Origin: JBBDMX01 sp040878035
GTDB lineage: Bacteria; Planctomycetota; Phycisphaerae; Phycisphaerales; Phycisphaeraceae
Length of the DNA stretch: 64,000 nucleotides
Direction: 5' to 3'
NCBI GenBank assembly: GCA_040878035.1
Contig: JBBDMX010000069.1
Location: 1 to 64,000 of the forward strand
A program made the position numbers and the translations under genes. A model generated the notes under the pieces. The model was given only the letters and a program-made list of their open reading frames with translations, was not told the origin of the DNA and made no database searches. Positions 1 through 7,426 of this stretch are shown here, in pieces (the first letter of the stretch is position 1; the number at the start of each line of letters is the position of its first letter).

Positions 1-229
1 CAGAACACCTGCGCAGCGCACTTGACCCGCCGTTCCCATCGCCCGAATGTGCTGTTCATGACCGGAATTCCCCAACTGGAATGGTCCCGAAACGTCCCGA
101 ACTCCGGCGGGCATCATACCCCCCCCCCATCATAAGATGTCAAGACCAGTTTCTCGCAAAAGCCAGATTTCCACCGCTGGACGATCACGCCTTTGCACCA
201 GCCAGGCCGCCGTCAGATAGGATGTCCAA
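1..229. other. Left-edge region, no convincing gene
   Basis: A plus-strand frame stays open from base 1 to a stop near 237 and could be the end of a gene cut by the window edge. Its translation contains VLFMTGIP, faintly like the end of a response-regulator receiver domain, but the rest does not support that family. A run of about ten C lies near 120. I assign no product. Confidence 0.2.
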
Positions 230-272
230 TGGGCCGTAGAGGACTTGAACCTCTGACCTCTTCCATGTCAGG
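230..272 (-). tRNA. 3' fragment of a tRNA-Val (GAC), probable integration scar
   Basis: Read on the minus strand, this holds an anticodon-loop GAC, a variable region, a complete T arm (AGAGG TTCAAGT CCTCT) and a 3' acceptor strand ending in CGGCCCA. The expected 5' half (acceptor, D arm, 5' anticodon stem) is absent upstream. 3' halves of tRNA genes are the usual attachment cores of tyrosine integrases, so this is probably a displaced attachment-site fragment. No integrase is visible here. Confidence 0.55.
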
Positions 273-580
273 GACGAAAGGAAGGTCGCCGAAAAGCCCA
301 GGAAGCGTCATGTTTTCAGCGACTTTAGCGCACCTTCGTTCTTTCGCAAGCCCTCGCCTCGATTTGCCTGATTTCGTGGGAATTCGTGGTATTACCCCCC
401 TTGAAAGTGGTAGCAATGTGGAAGATGGAACCGTTACCGGCGCCAAGGTCATCGACGACAACGGCTTCACCGCGGCGTTGGCGGTCATTGTTGAGTAAAC
501 TGGCAGTTCACAACCGCAGACGCGAGGATCAAGCTACGGAGAACTGACATATCCAAATATCCGATTTTCACGACCGCGGA

Positions 581-653
581 GAAAGCCCAGCCGCTCCGAG
601 GTCCTGCGGCTGGGATTCCCACCCGCGGGAGCCCCGGAGCGAGTGGGCTTTCC
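581..653. repeat. Palindromic repeat, 'GAAAGCCCA...TGGGCTTTC' family
   Basis: The sequence starts GAAAGCCCAGCC and ends GTGGGCTTTCC, so the ends are complementary, and an inner GGGATTCCCACCC helix is visible. Related pieces lie at 18191-18220 and 56476-56507. It sits in the 499-847 spacer before the LTxxQ gene. Just after it (about 660-705) is a short tandem array of CTCGTTC units and then a C run. Confidence 0.6.
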
Positions 654-847
654 GCGCTTCGTCTTCCTCGTTCCTCGTTCCTCGTTTCCCCCCCCCGTGG
701 CGGTCTCTCCGGGCGCTCGTTATCATGTTTTTGCCTGCGGCGTTGGGGGTGCGCCCGCGGCGGCCACCGGGTGGTCCTTGTTCGTGCCGCGGTGTACGAA
801 ACCCGCCCGGGCGCCTTACACATCACCTTTCCAGGAGTGTTGCGATC

Positions 848-1633
848 ATGTTGATGCACCAATGGATGTTGCGCGGCCTGTGGCTGGCGGCGGTGGCGGC
901 GATACTGGCGTCGCCCCTGACAGCCCGTGCCGAGGAAGCGCCCGACGCCCGCCAGGCCAAGGAAGCCAAAGAGCCCAAGCAAGCCAAGGACGCCAAGGAC
1001 GCCAACGCCAAGGGCGAGGCACGCAAGCCCAGGCTCATGGGCGCCTATGCCATCATGGTCAAGGAGCTCAAGCTCAGCGACGATCAGGAAGCCAAGATGC
1101 TGGCGATCGTGGCCGAGCGTGACGCCAAGCTCAAGGCCTGGCAGGACGCCCACCAGGCCGAGCTCGACGCCGCCGAGCAAGCCGTCGCCCAGGCCAACAA
1201 GGGCGAGGACAAAGAGGCCCAGAAGAAGGCAAACGACCAGCTCAAGGCCCTGCGCGCCCAGCGCGCGCAGATCAGCGAGGACGTCGGCAGTGCGATTACG
1301 GCCTTGCTCACGCCCGAGCAACTGGCGCACTGGCGTGGCTATAGCCTGTGGACGGGCATGATGGGTCACTTCAAGAAGGCGGAACTGACCGATGAGCAGA
1401 AGGAAAAAGCCAAGGCCATCGCCTTGACCTACGGTCAGCAACTCCGCGACGTGAAGGAAGGCGACCGCAAGGCTGCTAACACTATTCGCGACAAAGCCTG
1501 GATGCAGGTGCGCGATGAAGTGCTCACACCCGAGCAACGGGAGAAGATGGGCGGCGCGGACGAGAAGGCCAAGAAGCCTGAGAAGCCCGAATCGCCCAAG
1601 GAAGACGCCAAGGCAGGCGCCGCGGAGATGTGA
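848..1633 (+). CDS. LTxxQ-motif periplasmic protein (Spy/CpxP-like)
   Basis: A secreted, highly charged 261-residue protein. Residues 1-28 form a signal peptide (MLMHQWMLRGLWLAAVAAIL, cleavage near ARAEE). An Ala/Lys repeat linker follows, then helical segments with LTPEQLAHW, LTDEQKEKA and LTPEQREKM, the LTxxQ signature of Spy/CpxP-type periplasmic chaperones and sensors. The C terminus is again Lys/Pro/Glu-rich. I chose the ATG at 848 over the open frame from 725 because AGGAG lies about ten bases upstream and the signal peptide begins there. In planctomycetes many LTxxQ proteins have no assigned role, so a chaperone function is inferred from the motif only. Confidence 0.75.
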   Translation: MLMHQWMLRGLWLAAVAAILASPLTARAEEAPDARQAKEAKEPKQAKDAKDANAKGEARKPRLMGAYAIMVKELKLSDDQEAKMLAIVAERDAKLKAWQDAHQAELDAAEQAVAQANKGEDKEAQKKANDQLKALRAQRAQISEDVGSAITALLTPEQLAHWRGYSLWTGMMGHFKKAELTDEQKEKAKAIALTYGQQLRDVKEGDRKAANTIRDKAWMQVRDEVLTPEQREKMGGADEKAKKPEKPESPKEDAKAGAAEM

Positions 1634-1699
1634 TCACGGCGTGGCCTTGTTTACCGAGTTCCCCAGGCCGGTCTTCATGGGAAGGCCGGCCTGGACCAT

Positions 1700-2884
1700 T
1701 TAAGGGGCCGTATGGGGGACGGGCATGTTGAACCTGGATGCCAGATTGCGTGCGAGCAAGGCCAGCGCCAGGGCCAGCAGCAGGATGGCCGCGGTGAGGG
1801 AAAGCCAGGCGGGCAGCAGTTCCGCCGAGTCGCCGACCCGGACCTGCACGGTGACCTGGCCCCAGGCCACCAGAGCGTCGGTCAGGAGGCCCATGCCCAC
1901 AGCGCCAACGCTGATGCCCAGCAAGTACAGGGCAACGGTGCGTGTGCCCAGTTCCTTGCGCAGAACCATCATGCCGGCGAAGTTGGTGGCGGGCCCCGCC
2001 AGGAGGAAGACGAGCACCGCGCCGGGGCTGACGCCCGCCAGGAGCAGCGCCGCCGCCACCGGCGTGGATGCCGAGGCGCAGATGTACATGGGCAGGCCGA
2101 TGAGCAGCATGAGCAGCATGGCGGGCAGGCCGTGGCCCCACGCCGCCAGGGCATCGGGCGGCAGGACGGTGATCATCACCGCCGCCAAAGCGATGCCCAC
2201 CATGAGCCAGCCGAGGATGTCGCCGAAGACTTCGAGAATGGCGAAACGCATACCGGCAAGTAGCCGTGCCGGCCATTTGGACTGCGGCGGCCGCAACGCC
2301 GCTTTGGCTTCTGGCGCAGCGCGTGTGCCGCCACTGACAGCCAAAGCGGTGTCGTTGCCACCGCGGACCAAAGGGGCAGCCGTCTCGGACTGCTCCGATG
2401 TTCCGCAACGGCCGTCTCCACAGCAATGTCCTGCTGACGGCGACGCCTGGCCCGCCCTGTCTGGTGAGTCACCACCGCCCCACTCCGCCAGTACGCCCGC
2501 CAGCACGGCACTGAGGATCGCGGCGACAGGTCGAATCACCGCCATGAACGGCCCCAGCAGCGCGTATGACAAGGCGATGGAGTCGGCGCCGTTTTCCGGT
2601 GTGGCGATGAGGAACGATACGGTCGCCCCGCGCGAGGCGCCGCGCCGCCGCAGGGCGATAGCCGCGGGCAGCACGCCGCAGGAGCACAAGGGCAGCGGCG
2701 TGCCGATGATCGCCGCCTTGAGGATCGGTGCCATGCCCCGGCCGCCCAGCCAGCGCAGCATCACCTGCGCCGGCACCAGCGCCTGCACCATGCCTGCCGC
2801 CAGCAGGCCCACTAAGAGCCACGGTGCCGACTCGAGCCAGATCTGCCAAAGGTTACCCAACAGGATTTGCAGCCAGTCGATCAT
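1700..2884 (-). CDS. SO_0444-type permease (DUF318 family), putative Cu/Zn or arsenical efflux
   Basis: A 394-residue inner-membrane permease with two blocks of four to five membrane segments. Residues 61-72 hold the family signature GTPLPLCSCGVLP, with a Cys pair typical of metal or arsenical permeases (YraQ/ArsP_1). A central loop carries CysCys-Cys (154, 155, 160), as in SO_0444-type copper/zinc exporters. The second half has the matching GLPMYICASASTPVAAAL segment. I start it at MIDWLQ because the longer frame to 2977 would overlap the divergent kinase gene. Residues about 171-200 are encoded by a palindromic repeat that also occurs at 30056-30143. Substrate specificity is inferred. Confidence 0.8.
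   Translation of the reverse strand: MIDWLQILLGNLWQIWLESAPWLLVGLLAAGMVQALVPAQVMLRWLGGRGMAPILKAAIIGTPLPLCSCGVLPAAIALRRRGASRGATVSFLIATPENGADSIALSYALLGPFMAVIRPVAAILSAVLAGVLAEWGGGDSPDRAGQASPSAGHCCGDGRCGTSEQSETAAPLVRGGNDTALAVSGGTRAAPEAKAALRPPQSKWPARLLAGMRFAILEVFGDILGWLMVGIALAAVMITVLPPDALAAWGHGLPAMLLMLLIGLPMYICASASTPVAAALLLAGVSPGAVLVFLLAGPATNFAGMMVLRKELGTRTVALYLLGISVGAVGMGLLTDALVAWGQVTVQVRVGDSAELLPAWLSLTAAILLLALALALLARNLASRFNMPVPHTAP
2282..2375. repeat. Palindromic repeat inside the permease gene (copy 1)
   Basis: The core GCCGCTTTGGCTT is matched by the complementary AGCCAAAGCGG about 35 bases on, followed by TGTCGTTGCCACCGC. Nearly the same arrangement occurs in the intergenic copy at 30056-30143. 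Here it is translated in frame, without stops, as a non-conserved loop of the permease. Confidence 0.7.
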
Positions 2885-2963
2885 GGTTGCTTGTCTAATT
2901 CGCCGGGGCCCAGACAGCCCGGCCCGGCCGATCCAAGAGCCAAAGAACCCTATCATAAGCCCC

Positions 2964-3773
2964 ATGAAGCTGCCCATGGACCACTACCGCGTCAAGCCCG
3001 ACAGTAAGGTCGATCTCTGCAAAATTCCCAGCCAGGACGACGGCGGGGTTGACAAGATCAAGGGCAAGGCCCAGTTCCGCAAACTGCGGCGGAATCTGGC
3101 GACCTTGCAGGAAGCGCTCTACGCCCAGCACAAGCACGCCCTGCTCGTCGTCTTCCAGGCCATGGACACCGGCGGCAAGGACAGCACCATCCGCTCGGTC
3201 TTCACCGGCGTCAACCCCGCGGGCATCAGCGTCACCAGCTTTAAGGCCCCGTCCACCGAAGAACGCGACCACGACTATCTCTGGCGCATCCACGACCACG
3301 CGCCGCCCACCGGCATGATCCACGTCTTTAACCGCTCGCACTATGAAGACGTGCTGGTCGTCCGCGTCAAGAACCTCGTGCCCGCCCAGCGCTGGAAACG
3401 CCGGTATGAGCACATCAACGCCTTCGAGAAAATCCTGCACGACGAAGGCACCATGATCGTCAAGTTTTACCTGCACATCAGCAAGGACTACCAGAAGGAG
3501 CGCCTCCAGCGCCGTCTGGATCGCCCGGACAAGCACTGGAAATTCAACCCGGACGACCTTGCGGAACGTGCCCGCTGGGCCGAATATCAGGCGGCTTACG
3601 ACGCGGCGCTGTCGCACTGCTCCACCAAGCATGCGCCGTGGTACATCATCCCCGCCGAGCGCCGCTGGTATCGCGACCTGCTGATCGCCAGCGTACTGGT
3701 CGATACGCTCACCTCGCTGAAGATGAACTACCCCCAACCGACGTTCGACCCCGCAACCATCGCGATCGAGTGA
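2964..3773 (+). CDS. ppk2: Polyphosphate kinase 2 family protein, class III type
   Basis: Transfers phosphate between polyphosphate and nucleotides. The 269 residues match class III PPK2 enzymes, which phosphorylate AMP and ADP, in length and order: N-terminal YRVKPDSKVDL, Walker A AMDTGGKDSTIR near residue 70, FKAPSTEERDHDYLWR, FNRSHYEDVLVVRVKNLVP, and the lid RRLDRPDKHWKF followed by APWYIIPAERRWYR. All these are intact, so activity is likely. The start is the ATG just upstream of KLPMDHYRV, with no strong ribosome-binding site. It is divergent from the permease with an 80-base spacer and is followed by two repeat elements. Confidence 0.9.
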   Translation: MKLPMDHYRVKPDSKVDLCKIPSQDDGGVDKIKGKAQFRKLRRNLATLQEALYAQHKHALLVVFQAMDTGGKDSTIRSVFTGVNPAGISVTSFKAPSTEERDHDYLWRIHDHAPPTGMIHVFNRSHYEDVLVVRVKNLVPAQRWKRRYEHINAFEKILHDEGTMIVKFYLHISKDYQKERLQRRLDRPDKHWKFNPDDLAERARWAEYQAAYDAALSHCSTKHAPWYIIPAERRWYRDLLIASVLVDTLTSLKMNYPQPTFDPATIAIE

Positions 3774-3808
3774 GAGAGGTAACAGGGATGAACACGGATG
3801 AACACCGA
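3774..3808. repeat. Tandem 'ATGAACACGG' array, single arm
   Basis: Two to three copies of a ten-base unit GGATGAACAC directly follow the ppk2 stop codon. The same unit forms the arms of the twin-arm element at 14311-14491. Only one arm is present here. Confidence 0.65.
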
Positions 3809-3833
3809 ATTGACGAAAAGGTGATAAAGACGC

Positions 3834-3873
3834 CAAGCCCCGGCATACCCCGTCTTTGGGGCTTGCCGGGGAT
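3834..3873. repeat. Hairpin repeat, CAAGCCCCGGCA family (copy 1)
   Basis: A GC-rich palindrome whose left arm CAAGCCCCGGCA pairs with TTGCCGGGGATC on the right. It lies between ppk2 and the hydrolase. Related copies are at 39571-39612, 47645-47684 and, diverged, 53441-53493. Confidence 0.7.
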
Positions 3874-3925
3874 CAGCACGCACCATGATCTTTCACGCCC
3901 CACACGGCTTGGCCGGTTACGTCAC

Positions 3926-4756
3926 ATGACCTGGATCATCCTTCGCATTCTGATCTTCTTCGTGCTGGCGTGGTGGGCGCTGCTTTATGTGATGCAGGAC
4001 CGCGTGATGTTCCCGCGCGACTTGCTGCCGAAAATCAACCATCCCGCGCCGCCCCCCCAGACAGTCGTGCTCACACGACCGATCGAAGGTGGCAACGTCG
4101 AAGCGTGGTATGTCCCGGCTCCGGACGCCTCGGCCCAGCATCCCGCGCCGCTGATCGTCTTCTTCCACGGCAACGCCGAACTCATCGACATGCAGGACTG
4201 GCTGATCGATATGTACCGGCCCATGGGCGTGTCGCTGCTGCTGGTCGAGTTTCGCGGTTATGGCCGATCGGCGGGCCATCCGTCGCAGAAGGCGTTTCAC
4301 GAGGACGCGGCCTACTTCGTGGAGCAAGTGCTCCGGAGGCCGGAGGTCGATGGGGCACGCCTGGTGTATCACGGCCGGTCGCTGGGCGCCGCCATCGCCG
4401 CCGACCTGGTCAAGCATCGCCAACCCGCCGCGATGATCATGCAAAGCACGTTCGCCAGCGGCGCGGCCATGGCGCATGGCTTTGCCGCGCCCGGCTTCCT
4501 GATGCGCAATCCCTTCCGCACCGATCGTGCTCTGGCCGGCTACAACGGCCCGGTGCTCCTGCTCCACGGCGCCCACGACTCGATCATCCCCGTCAAACAC
4601 TCACGCCGGCTGATCAAGATCATCCCCCACGCCAAGCTGATCGAGTACAACTCCGACCACAACGACTTCCCGGGCATGAGCAACGTCCGCAAGTACGAGA
4701 ACGACCTCCGCGCGTTCCTCACGGAGCACGGGATCATCAAGGACATAGATGAGTGA
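3926..4756 (+). CDS. Membrane-anchored alpha/beta hydrolase (BEM46/ABHD13-like)
   Basis: A 276-residue hydrolase with one N-terminal membrane helix (ILRILIFFVLAWWALLYVM), which places the catalytic domain at the membrane. The oxyanion region is VFFHGNAE. The nucleophile elbow reads YHGRSLGA (GxSxG, Ser active). The acid is in HGAHDSIIP and the histidine in NSDHNDF. This arrangement is that of BEM46/ABHD13-like serine hydrolases of unknown substrate. The ATG at 3926 is chosen because the membrane helix starts there; the longer upstream frame is repeat DNA. The sulfatase-like gene converges from downstream. Confidence 0.8.
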   Translation: MTWIILRILIFFVLAWWALLYVMQDRVMFPRDLLPKINHPAPPPQTVVLTRPIEGGNVEAWYVPAPDASAQHPAPLIVFFHGNAELIDMQDWLIDMYRPMGVSLLLVEFRGYGRSAGHPSQKAFHEDAAYFVEQVLRRPEVDGARLVYHGRSLGAAIAADLVKHRQPAAMIMQSTFASGAAMAHGFAAPGFLMRNPFRTDRALAGYNGPVLLLHGAHDSIIPVKHSRRLIKIIPHAKLIEYNSDHNDFPGMSNVRKYENDLRAFLTEHGIIKDIDE

Positions 4757-4782
4757 TGTTCCCCCATGCAGTCGCTTGCGGT

Positions 4783-6261
4783 CTAGCGCACCACCGGCTC
4801 TGCCGGCGGCCGCGCCACTGCCGGCAACGCCCGCAGTGACAGCAGCGCCTCGCCCACGCGGCAACGCAAGGCATCCAGGAGATTGCGCCCGTGCGGCGTG
4901 TCCACCAGATTCGTCCGCTCCCCCGCATCATTGAGCAGGTCATACAACGCCACCGCACGATGCGTTTCCACGTCGAGAATCAGCTTGTGCCGTTCGGTCT
5001 CGAGCATGAAGCGCCGGCCGTATTCGCTGATGCAGGCGGTGGCGCTGCGTGGCCCGCCGCCGGAGCGATCGTCCGAGTCGAGGCCGGCCGCACCCACGCC
5101 CGGAGCGCCGATGACGGGTTGGTCATACAACAACGGCAACAGCGATCGCCCCCCCGGACACGCCCCCGGACACGCCCCCGGATACGCCGCCGGATACGCC
5201 CCAGCCCCGGCTCCGAGGGCATCGCAACCACCCAACGCCGCGATCGTCGCCGCCACGTCCACCGTGCTGATCCCCGTCGTGTCGTACACCTTGTCACGCA
5301 CCGGCTCGGGCGGCGCGATGATCACCGGTACCTCGATCGCCCCGCACAGGAACGAGCGATGACCCAGCAGCCCATGCTCGCCCAGCAATTGCCCGCGATC
5401 GCTCGACAGCACCAGCCAGGTGCGCTCGCGATCGGCGCGGGCGTTCATCGCCGCGTCCAGCCGACCCATGCCAAAGTCCAGCAGGCACACGCGGCCCAGG
5501 TAATCCGCACGCAAGCGTCCCAGCGTCATCGGCTCGAGCCGCTGGAGCATCACCAGCGGATAGTCCAGATCCGCCAGCGAATCGATCTGGCGCAGCTCCG
5601 CCAGGGCAAAGCCTTGCTCCAGCAGCTTCGAATCAATGACGTCGCTGTACATCGTCGGCGGGGGCAGATCGTTGCCGGGACCGCTGAAGATCACCACCAA
5701 CGCCCAGGGCTGATCGACGGGCATCGTCGCCAGAGCCCGCCGCGCCTGCGTGATGATGAAGCCATCCACGTCGTCGTCCGGATGAGTCAGGAGGCGATCG
5801 GGCTCGAACGGCCCGTAGCGCAGGCGCTGCCGCCGCTGCTGCTGCACCGCCGCGAGCATGTTCTTGCGTTCCATCGCCGCCAGGTAGGCACAGCGCTGCG
5901 GCGACATTTCCTCGACGCCGGCCACGACGACCGATTCATTCAACCACGGCGCGATGGCCTCGACATTGCCGACGCCGGCCACGAAGTACCCCGCATCGAC
6001 CAGGCTATGCACCCAACCCTCGCTGGCCGCCAGCCGCGGCTGAGGCTCGACAAACCCATGCTGCCGCGCGTGCAACCCGGTGAGCAGGCTGGTCATCCCG
6101 CCCCAATCCGCCGGGCAGGCGCTGATGCCCACCAGCCGATGGCTGCGCCCGGCAAGCTTGCGGAAATTAGGCGTGACCAACGGCCAGACATGACTGTCCC
6201 CCACCGCGTCAGAACGCAGTCCATGGGCCAACAGAATGACCAGATTACGGCGCGGAAACAT
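4783..6261 (-). CDS. Sulfatase-fold protein lacking catalytic residues
   Basis: A 492-residue protein of the alkaline phosphatase/sulfatase superfamily. The fold is recognisable from the N-terminal LVILLAHGLRSDAVGD strand, TSLLTGLHARQHGF, and LVLSSDRGQLLGEHG. Key positions are changed: the first-strand metal Asp is His13, the CxPxR formylglycine Cys position aligns with Asp52 in DWGGMTSLLTG, and the usual SDHG reads SDRG. It is therefore probably not an active sulfatase. A 12-base tandem repeat (about 5152-5206) encodes an AYPGACPGACPGG-like insert. The start is MFPRRN; no signal peptide is seen, so it is probably cytoplasmic. Confidence 0.7.
   Translation of the reverse strand: MFPRRNLVILLAHGLRSDAVGDSHVWPLVTPNFRKLAGRSHRLVGISACPADWGGMTSLLTGLHARQHGFVEPQPRLAASEGWVHSLVDAGYFVAGVGNVEAIAPWLNESVVVAGVEEMSPQRCAYLAAMERKNMLAAVQQQRRQRLRYGPFEPDRLLTHPDDDVDGFIITQARRALATMPVDQPWALVVIFSGPGNDLPPPTMYSDVIDSKLLEQGFALAELRQIDSLADLDYPLVMLQRLEPMTLGRLRADYLGRVCLLDFGMGRLDAAMNARADRERTWLVLSSDRGQLLGEHGLLGHRSFLCGAIEVPVIIAPPEPVRDKVYDTTGISTVDVAATIAALGGCDALGAGAGAYPAAYPGACPGACPGGRSLLPLLYDQPVIGAPGVGAAGLDSDDRSGGGPRSATACISEYGRRFMLETERHKLILDVETHRAVALYDLLNDAGERTNLVDTPHGRNLLDALRCRVGEALLSLRALPAVARPPAEPVVR
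5150..5208. repeat. 12-base tandem repeat in the sulfatase-like gene
   Basis: Units of CCCCCGGACACG and CCGGATACG-type variants repeat about five times in frame and encode YPGACPG-like residues. This is a coding microsatellite in a poorly conserved loop. Confidence 0.7.
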
Positions 6262-6568
6262 CCTGCAAGCATTATCGGCCGGACACGGGCGTGGGTGGAG
6301 CGGGTCCTCCCCAAACAGGCCGTTGGCCTCCGATCCGCGATTCATTCAGCTTATTGGCCGTCTCATCATTGATGCGCATTTTGCCCGACTTGAAGCCCGG
6401 CTGACCAAGCCTGCGCCTTTTGCAGCCCGGAATTCCTCAAGCTCTGAATCTACGCCTTGCATCGAACTACCCACACATCAGCCCGATGAGCCAGAGAAAC
6501 CGATGGTTCAGCCTTCCCTTCTCCTTGTCTCTTCTGTCTCCTCTTCTCCTTGTCTCCTTGTCGGAATT
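6262..6568. other. Intergenic region with polypyrimidine tandem array
   Basis: It holds the upstream region of the sulfatase-like gene. From 6511 to 6562 it holds a CCTTGTCTCCTTCTC-type array that on the minus strand reads as GACAAGGAGA units just past the flhG stop. I see no gene and no clear terminator. Confidence 0.5.
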
Positions 6569-7426
6569 TCACCCCGCCAGCCACATGGTCATGCGGCGGA
6601 TGAGCCCGATCGCATTGCGCGGGTCTGCCGCGTGACGATCCATGCGATGCGCCAGTTGATTGATGCAGCGTGAGGCGTCGCTGTTGGGCTGATCCAGCAC
6701 GAACGGCCTTCGCCGCCGCACCGCCATCGGCACCCGCGCGTCGAGCGTCACGTGCCCGGCAAAACGCGGCTGGTGCGACAGGAACTTCTCGCTCACCGCC
6801 TCGATCCGCTCGAACACCGCCTTGGCCTCGGACTGGTCCCGCGCCATGTTCACCAGCACCCGGATGTCCGGATGCTCGCACTGGCGCACGATGGTCTTGA
6901 TCATCGCGTAAGCGTCCGCCACCGCCGTGGGCTCGGGCGTGGTCACCACCAGTTGCTGATCGGCGGCGATGACGAAGGACATGACGTTGGGACTCACGCC
7001 CGCGCCGGTGTCGATGAGGATCATGTCGGCCTGGTCTTCGATCTCCTGCATCTGCCGCACCAGCCGCGCCCGCTCGAACTCCGACAGGGCCGCCATCTGC
7101 GCCAGGCCCGAGGCGCCGGCCACCAGGCGAAAGCCGCCGGGCGCATCGAGCATCACCTGCGCAAGCGACATACGCCCGGACACGACGTGCGCCAGGGTGC
7201 CGCCGGGCGTGACGTTGCACAGCACGTCCGCGTTGGCGGTGCCCAAGTCGGCGTCGAGCAGAATAACCTTGCGGCCCATCGTTGACAGGCGAATCGCCAG
7301 GTTGACCGCGATATTGCTTTTGCCCACGCCCCCCTTGCCGCTGGTGACAGCGACAACCTTGGCGCGGCGTGGAACCGCCGTTTCCATGACCAACCTTCGC
7401 AAAGCCTGAGCCTGATCCATCAGCAC
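6569..7426 (-). CDS. flhG: Flagellar number regulator, MinD/ParA-type ATPase FlhG
   Basis: A 285-residue P-loop ATPase that works with FlhF to set flagellar number and position. The deviant Walker A VTSGKGGVGKSN is near residue 30, followed by LLDADLGTANADV (Walker A'), MILIDTGAGVSP (switch/Walker B) and VVTTPEPTAVADAYA. It follows flhF with a short overlap. A GTG at 7426 is well spaced from GGGAGG, and an ATG at 7420 forms a TGATG coupling with the flhF stop, so the start may be either. It is the last gene of the flagellar block. The C terminus is basic and Trp-containing and could act as a membrane-binding helix. Confidence 0.9.
   Translation of the reverse strand: MLMDQAQALRRLVMETAVPRRAKVVAVTSGKGGVGKSNIAVNLAIRLSTMGRKVILLDADLGTANADVLCNVTPGGTLAHVVSGRMSLAQVMLDAPGGFRLVAGASGLAQMAALSEFERARLVRQMQEIEDQADMILIDTGAGVSPNVMSFVIAADQQLVVTTPEPTAVADAYAMIKTIVRQCEHPDIRVLVNMARDQSEAKAVFERIEAVSEKFLSHQPRFAGHVTLDARVPMAVRRRRPFVLDQPNSDASRCINQLAHRMDRHAADPRNAIGLIRRMTMWLAG

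Noticed and set aside
193..498. Plus-strand frame of 101 codons
   Set aside because: It reads through the tRNA fragment and has no domain; such frames are common artefacts next to attachment-site scars.
1725..2963. Long plus-strand extension upstream of ppk2
   Set aside because: It is antisense to the permease and unlike the PPK2 N terminus; the kinase starts at 2964.
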